Program-made: the position numbers and the translations under genes | From: Hydrangea macrophylla | Lineage: Eukaryota > Streptophyta > Magnoliopsida > Cornales > Hydrangeaceae | NCBI GenBank assembly: GCA_033977485.1 | Contig: CM066989.1 | Coordinates: 33,767,095-33,831,094 of the forward strand | Direction of reading: 5' to 3' | DNA length: 64,000 bases | The notes under the pieces: generated by a model | What the model was told of the DNA's origin: nothing | What the model saw: the letters and a program-made list of their open reading frames with translations, nothing else | Database searches by the model: none | Part shown: positions 61,496 through 64,000 of the stretch, in pieces | Layout: each line of letters opens with the position of its first letter | Numbering within the stretch: the first letter of the stretch is position 1

Positions 61496-64000
61496 TGTCG
61501 CACCGCGACGGGAAAAATAGGTTTTTTAAATATAAGAAAGAGGGCGTGTTCTTTTTTAAAGAAAATGGAAAAAGAGGAATGTGGGGGAAGTATTTTTTTT
61601 AATTTTGAAAAATAGGCCAAGTAGATTTTTCAGAGTCGCCACCTAACTTTGTACGGGTGTTAGGATCCCGATAAAGATACGGAAATATATCTTTATATTT
61701 TTACAGTTTGGGAAAGTGGGCCTATGTTTTTGACAAGTAAACCAGAGATTTAGAAAGGGGTTCGGGGACTCGGTTATGTCGAGGGAAGGTATTAAGCACC
61801 CTCGAACATCCATGACGAAGCATGGTTGCCAAATTTGCGATTTTCATGATAACGGGGCATAAAGATAAAAGAATAAGAATTTACAAAAAGAAAAAAGATG
61901 AAAAGTTATGGCCGCACCCTTTTGGGGTTGCATACGTATCTCGGGTTGAGAATCAGGCCAAACGTAGCTCTAACTTGTTATTTATTTTTTTTTGAAATTT
62001 TTGGTCACGTTTGACCGTGCTCGTGTGTTATAGTGTTTTTGAAAGTCGGTGTAGCTAGGACGTCGATCACCGTAATCGAGTCCTAGACTTTAACCTTGAT
62101 TATGTGCCGGAAGTAAGGGTCGGTGCCCATTTGAGTCTCGAACTTTCAAGTCGTTAACGTTATTGAACAACGTAACTAATCGAAATGTTCGGTTTTGAAA
62201 AGGTTGAATACCGGAAGTAAGGGTCGGTGCCCGTTTGAGTCTCGAACATTCAAGTCGTTAACATTATTGAACAACGTAACTAATCGAAATGTTCGGTTTT
62301 AGAAAGGATTTGAATACCGGAAGTAAGGGTCGGTGCCCGTTTTGAATTTGAACATTCATATTATCGGCGTTATTGAACAACGGGATAACTCGAAGTGTTC
62401 ATTTTGAAAGAAAGGTTTTGAAAGTTACCGGAAGTAAGGGTCGGTGCCCGTTTTGAGTTGATCTGAGGATTTACAGCATAGTGAATGTGTGATATTTTTT
62501 ACAGTGATTACGTACATTGAAAGGGATAGTAAGCACAGAAATATTGACATTAATGAAAGACAAGATATAAGAATGTACAATAAGTAGATCCGGCCTACCG
62601 GAAAATCAAGTGAACTAGGAGCTAGCCAGTTCACAATGGTAAGGGTCAAGTATTGGCGGCGAACCGACCGTAGTTAGAATCAAGTATTGGCGGCGAACCG
62701 ACCGTAGTTAGAATCAAGTATTGGCGGCGAACCGACCGTACAAATTGTTAGATCCGGCCTACCGGAAAATCAAGTGAACTAGGAGCTAGCCAGTTCACAA
62801 TGGAGAGGGTCAAGTATTGGCGGACGAAGCCGACCATATCAGTTTAAGTAAAAAATTATTATTATTATTATTATTATTTTTTATTTATTACATTTACAGC
62901 AGATTCGGTATGAAGAATAAAAGAAAACGACCCTTTACCTTGAGAAAACGGCTCGGAAATAGCTAAACGGGGCCCAAGTTGAATTTCGGCTTGAAACGGG
63001 CCCAAACGGAGGTCACCAGTGAGTCCGGAATGGCCGAAAACCCCCAGAATGATATAAACCGGAGCAAAATCGGTCCGGGCAGATTTCGGGCGGGACCGGC
63101 CGACGCCAAACTGGCCGATTTGAGCAGAAATGAGCTTGAAAGTGGAGAAACTGCTTCAAACGGTGGAATTTTGCAATTCTGAGCACACGGGTGCGTCCGG
63201 AACGGCCAAATTAGCTAGGAATGAGTGTCGGAACGTCGAAAATCGGGTCCGGATGGCCAAAAAATGGCAAAAAACCAAAGCGGGGCCCACGTGCCACGTC
63301 AGCAGCCACGTAGCGGCTGAGTCAGCAGCCCAGTCAGCGCGTCAGCGCCACGTGTCGCGCGCGCAGTGGCTGGTTAACGTCCAGTCAGCGCCGCGTCAGC
63401 GCTGACTCGGTGCCGGCGCGCGTGGGCGGAGCGGCACGGTGCTGGAGGCGCGTGGAGGCGCGTGCGGCGGCTCCGGTGATCTGACGGCGGCGATTCCGGT
63501 GGCGTTAGGATCGTCTGAGCAGGACGATCCGTTCTGTGGCGGTGGAAGGCGGAGGGGATGGCAGGAGACGGCGGCGCAACCTCCGGAAGCCAGCGGCGGC
63601 GCGTGGAAAACTTTGGCGGCGCGTGAGGCTTTTCTGGGCCTCCTTTGGAGGTTCTGAAAACACAGGTCGGTGGGTTTTTTCGATACGAAGCCAATGGTAT
63701 GGGTGGTGAGACACAGAAACGTCGTTTAATGCTCCGTTTGGACGAATTTCAGATTTTGGAATTCCGGTGACCGGTTGGGTGGTTTGGGGCTGATTTCTGG
63801 TATTTTGGGGGGTCCTTAGGATCTGAAACTTTGGGTATTTGTGGGTAAATGATTTACAGAGGTGGTGGTGGTCTTGGTTTTGGGCTTGGAGTGGTGGTGG
63901 AGATGGTGGAGATGATTTTGGGTTTTTGGAAGCTTTGGGGAAGATAACAATGGTGGAGAGTGAGAGAGAGAGCTTCCTTTTTCTTTTTTTTGAGCTTGGA
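61496..64000 (-). mobile_element. 5' LTR of the young Tat element (cut by window end)
   Basis: Matches 46685-49190 almost base for base, offset 14811 (14810 after a 1-bp gap near 62040). Differences from the left LTR are near 63102, 63246, 63375, 63669, 63746 and 63859. The remaining roughly 1 kb, including TATA and the TGTAGACACC start, lies beyond the window. Confidence 0.9.

Larger units (their letters stand above)
46685..64000 (-). mobile_element. Young Ogre/Tat-type Ty3/gypsy element, nearly intact
   Basis: Order on the minus strand: 5' LTR (64000 and beyond to 61496), PBS, ORF1, gag-protease, intron, RT-RNaseH-aRNaseH-integrase, long 3' region, PPT, 3' LTR (50222-46685). Both large ORFs are free of stops over more than 1,100 codons each. 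Expected full length is about 18.3 kb, with the 5' LTR running to about 65031. The extra ORF before gag, the double RNase H and the intron between protease and RT are established marks of Ogre-type Tat elements. It inserted into the Athila-like element; the target duplication cannot be checked because one flank is outside. Confidence 0.9.

Overview
This window is nuclear DNA from a flowering plant, most likely a eudicot with a large, repeat-rich genome. I infer this from plant-type LTR retrotransposons (Tat, Athila-like and Ty1/copia lineages), many hAT-, Harbinger- and CACTA-like non-autonomous elements, GT-AG introns, and one recognisable plant gene. The species cannot be named from the sequence.

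The only host gene I can support is the 5' half of an NADPH-dependent 2-alkenal (double bond) reductase gene on the + strand. Three exons (22553-22795, 26064-26241, 40281-40447) join in frame to give 196 residues, and the family is usually about 345 residues. Intron 2 is 14 kb. The remaining exon or exons are not found in the 23.5 kb after exon 3, so the gene either continues past 64000 through a giant intron or is broken.

Layout. 1-3932: ends of long LTRs, including a 2.4-kb minus-strand LTR with two clusters of the palindrome CAATCGATTG. 3933-8011: hAT-like repeats and a first copy of the reductase upstream region, interrupted by transposons. 8012-20936: an old, heavily mutated Tat-type Ty3/gypsy element with an antisense ORF, a copia solo LTR inside that ORF, and part of a second element joined to its 3' LTR. 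21040-22552: the second, uninterrupted copy of the upstream region and the promoter. 22553-40447: the gene, whose intron 2 holds a decayed copia element, which holds a solo LTR, which holds a hAT-like element, which holds a Tat-type solo LTR; the three inner insertions have target-site duplications. 40448-46684: CACTA-like and Athila-like sequence. 46685-64000 and beyond: a young, nearly intact Ogre/Tat-type element on the minus strand with an extra ORF1, gag-protease, a short in-frame spliceable intron, RT-RNaseH-archaeal-type RNaseH-integrase, PBS, PPT and 3.5-kb LTRs that differ at about 6 of 2,500 visible positions.

The observation most worth following is a shared LTR promoter design. Four unrelated or divergent LTRs each carry a dense cluster of a short palindrome just upstream of the TATA box, but each uses a different palindrome: CAATCGATTG, TTCGATCGAA, GAGCGCTC or CTCGCGCGAG. 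In the two related long LTRs the same private palindrome recurs in the transcribed half. A second candidate is a stem-loop found three times in the young Tat element with covarying inner stems.
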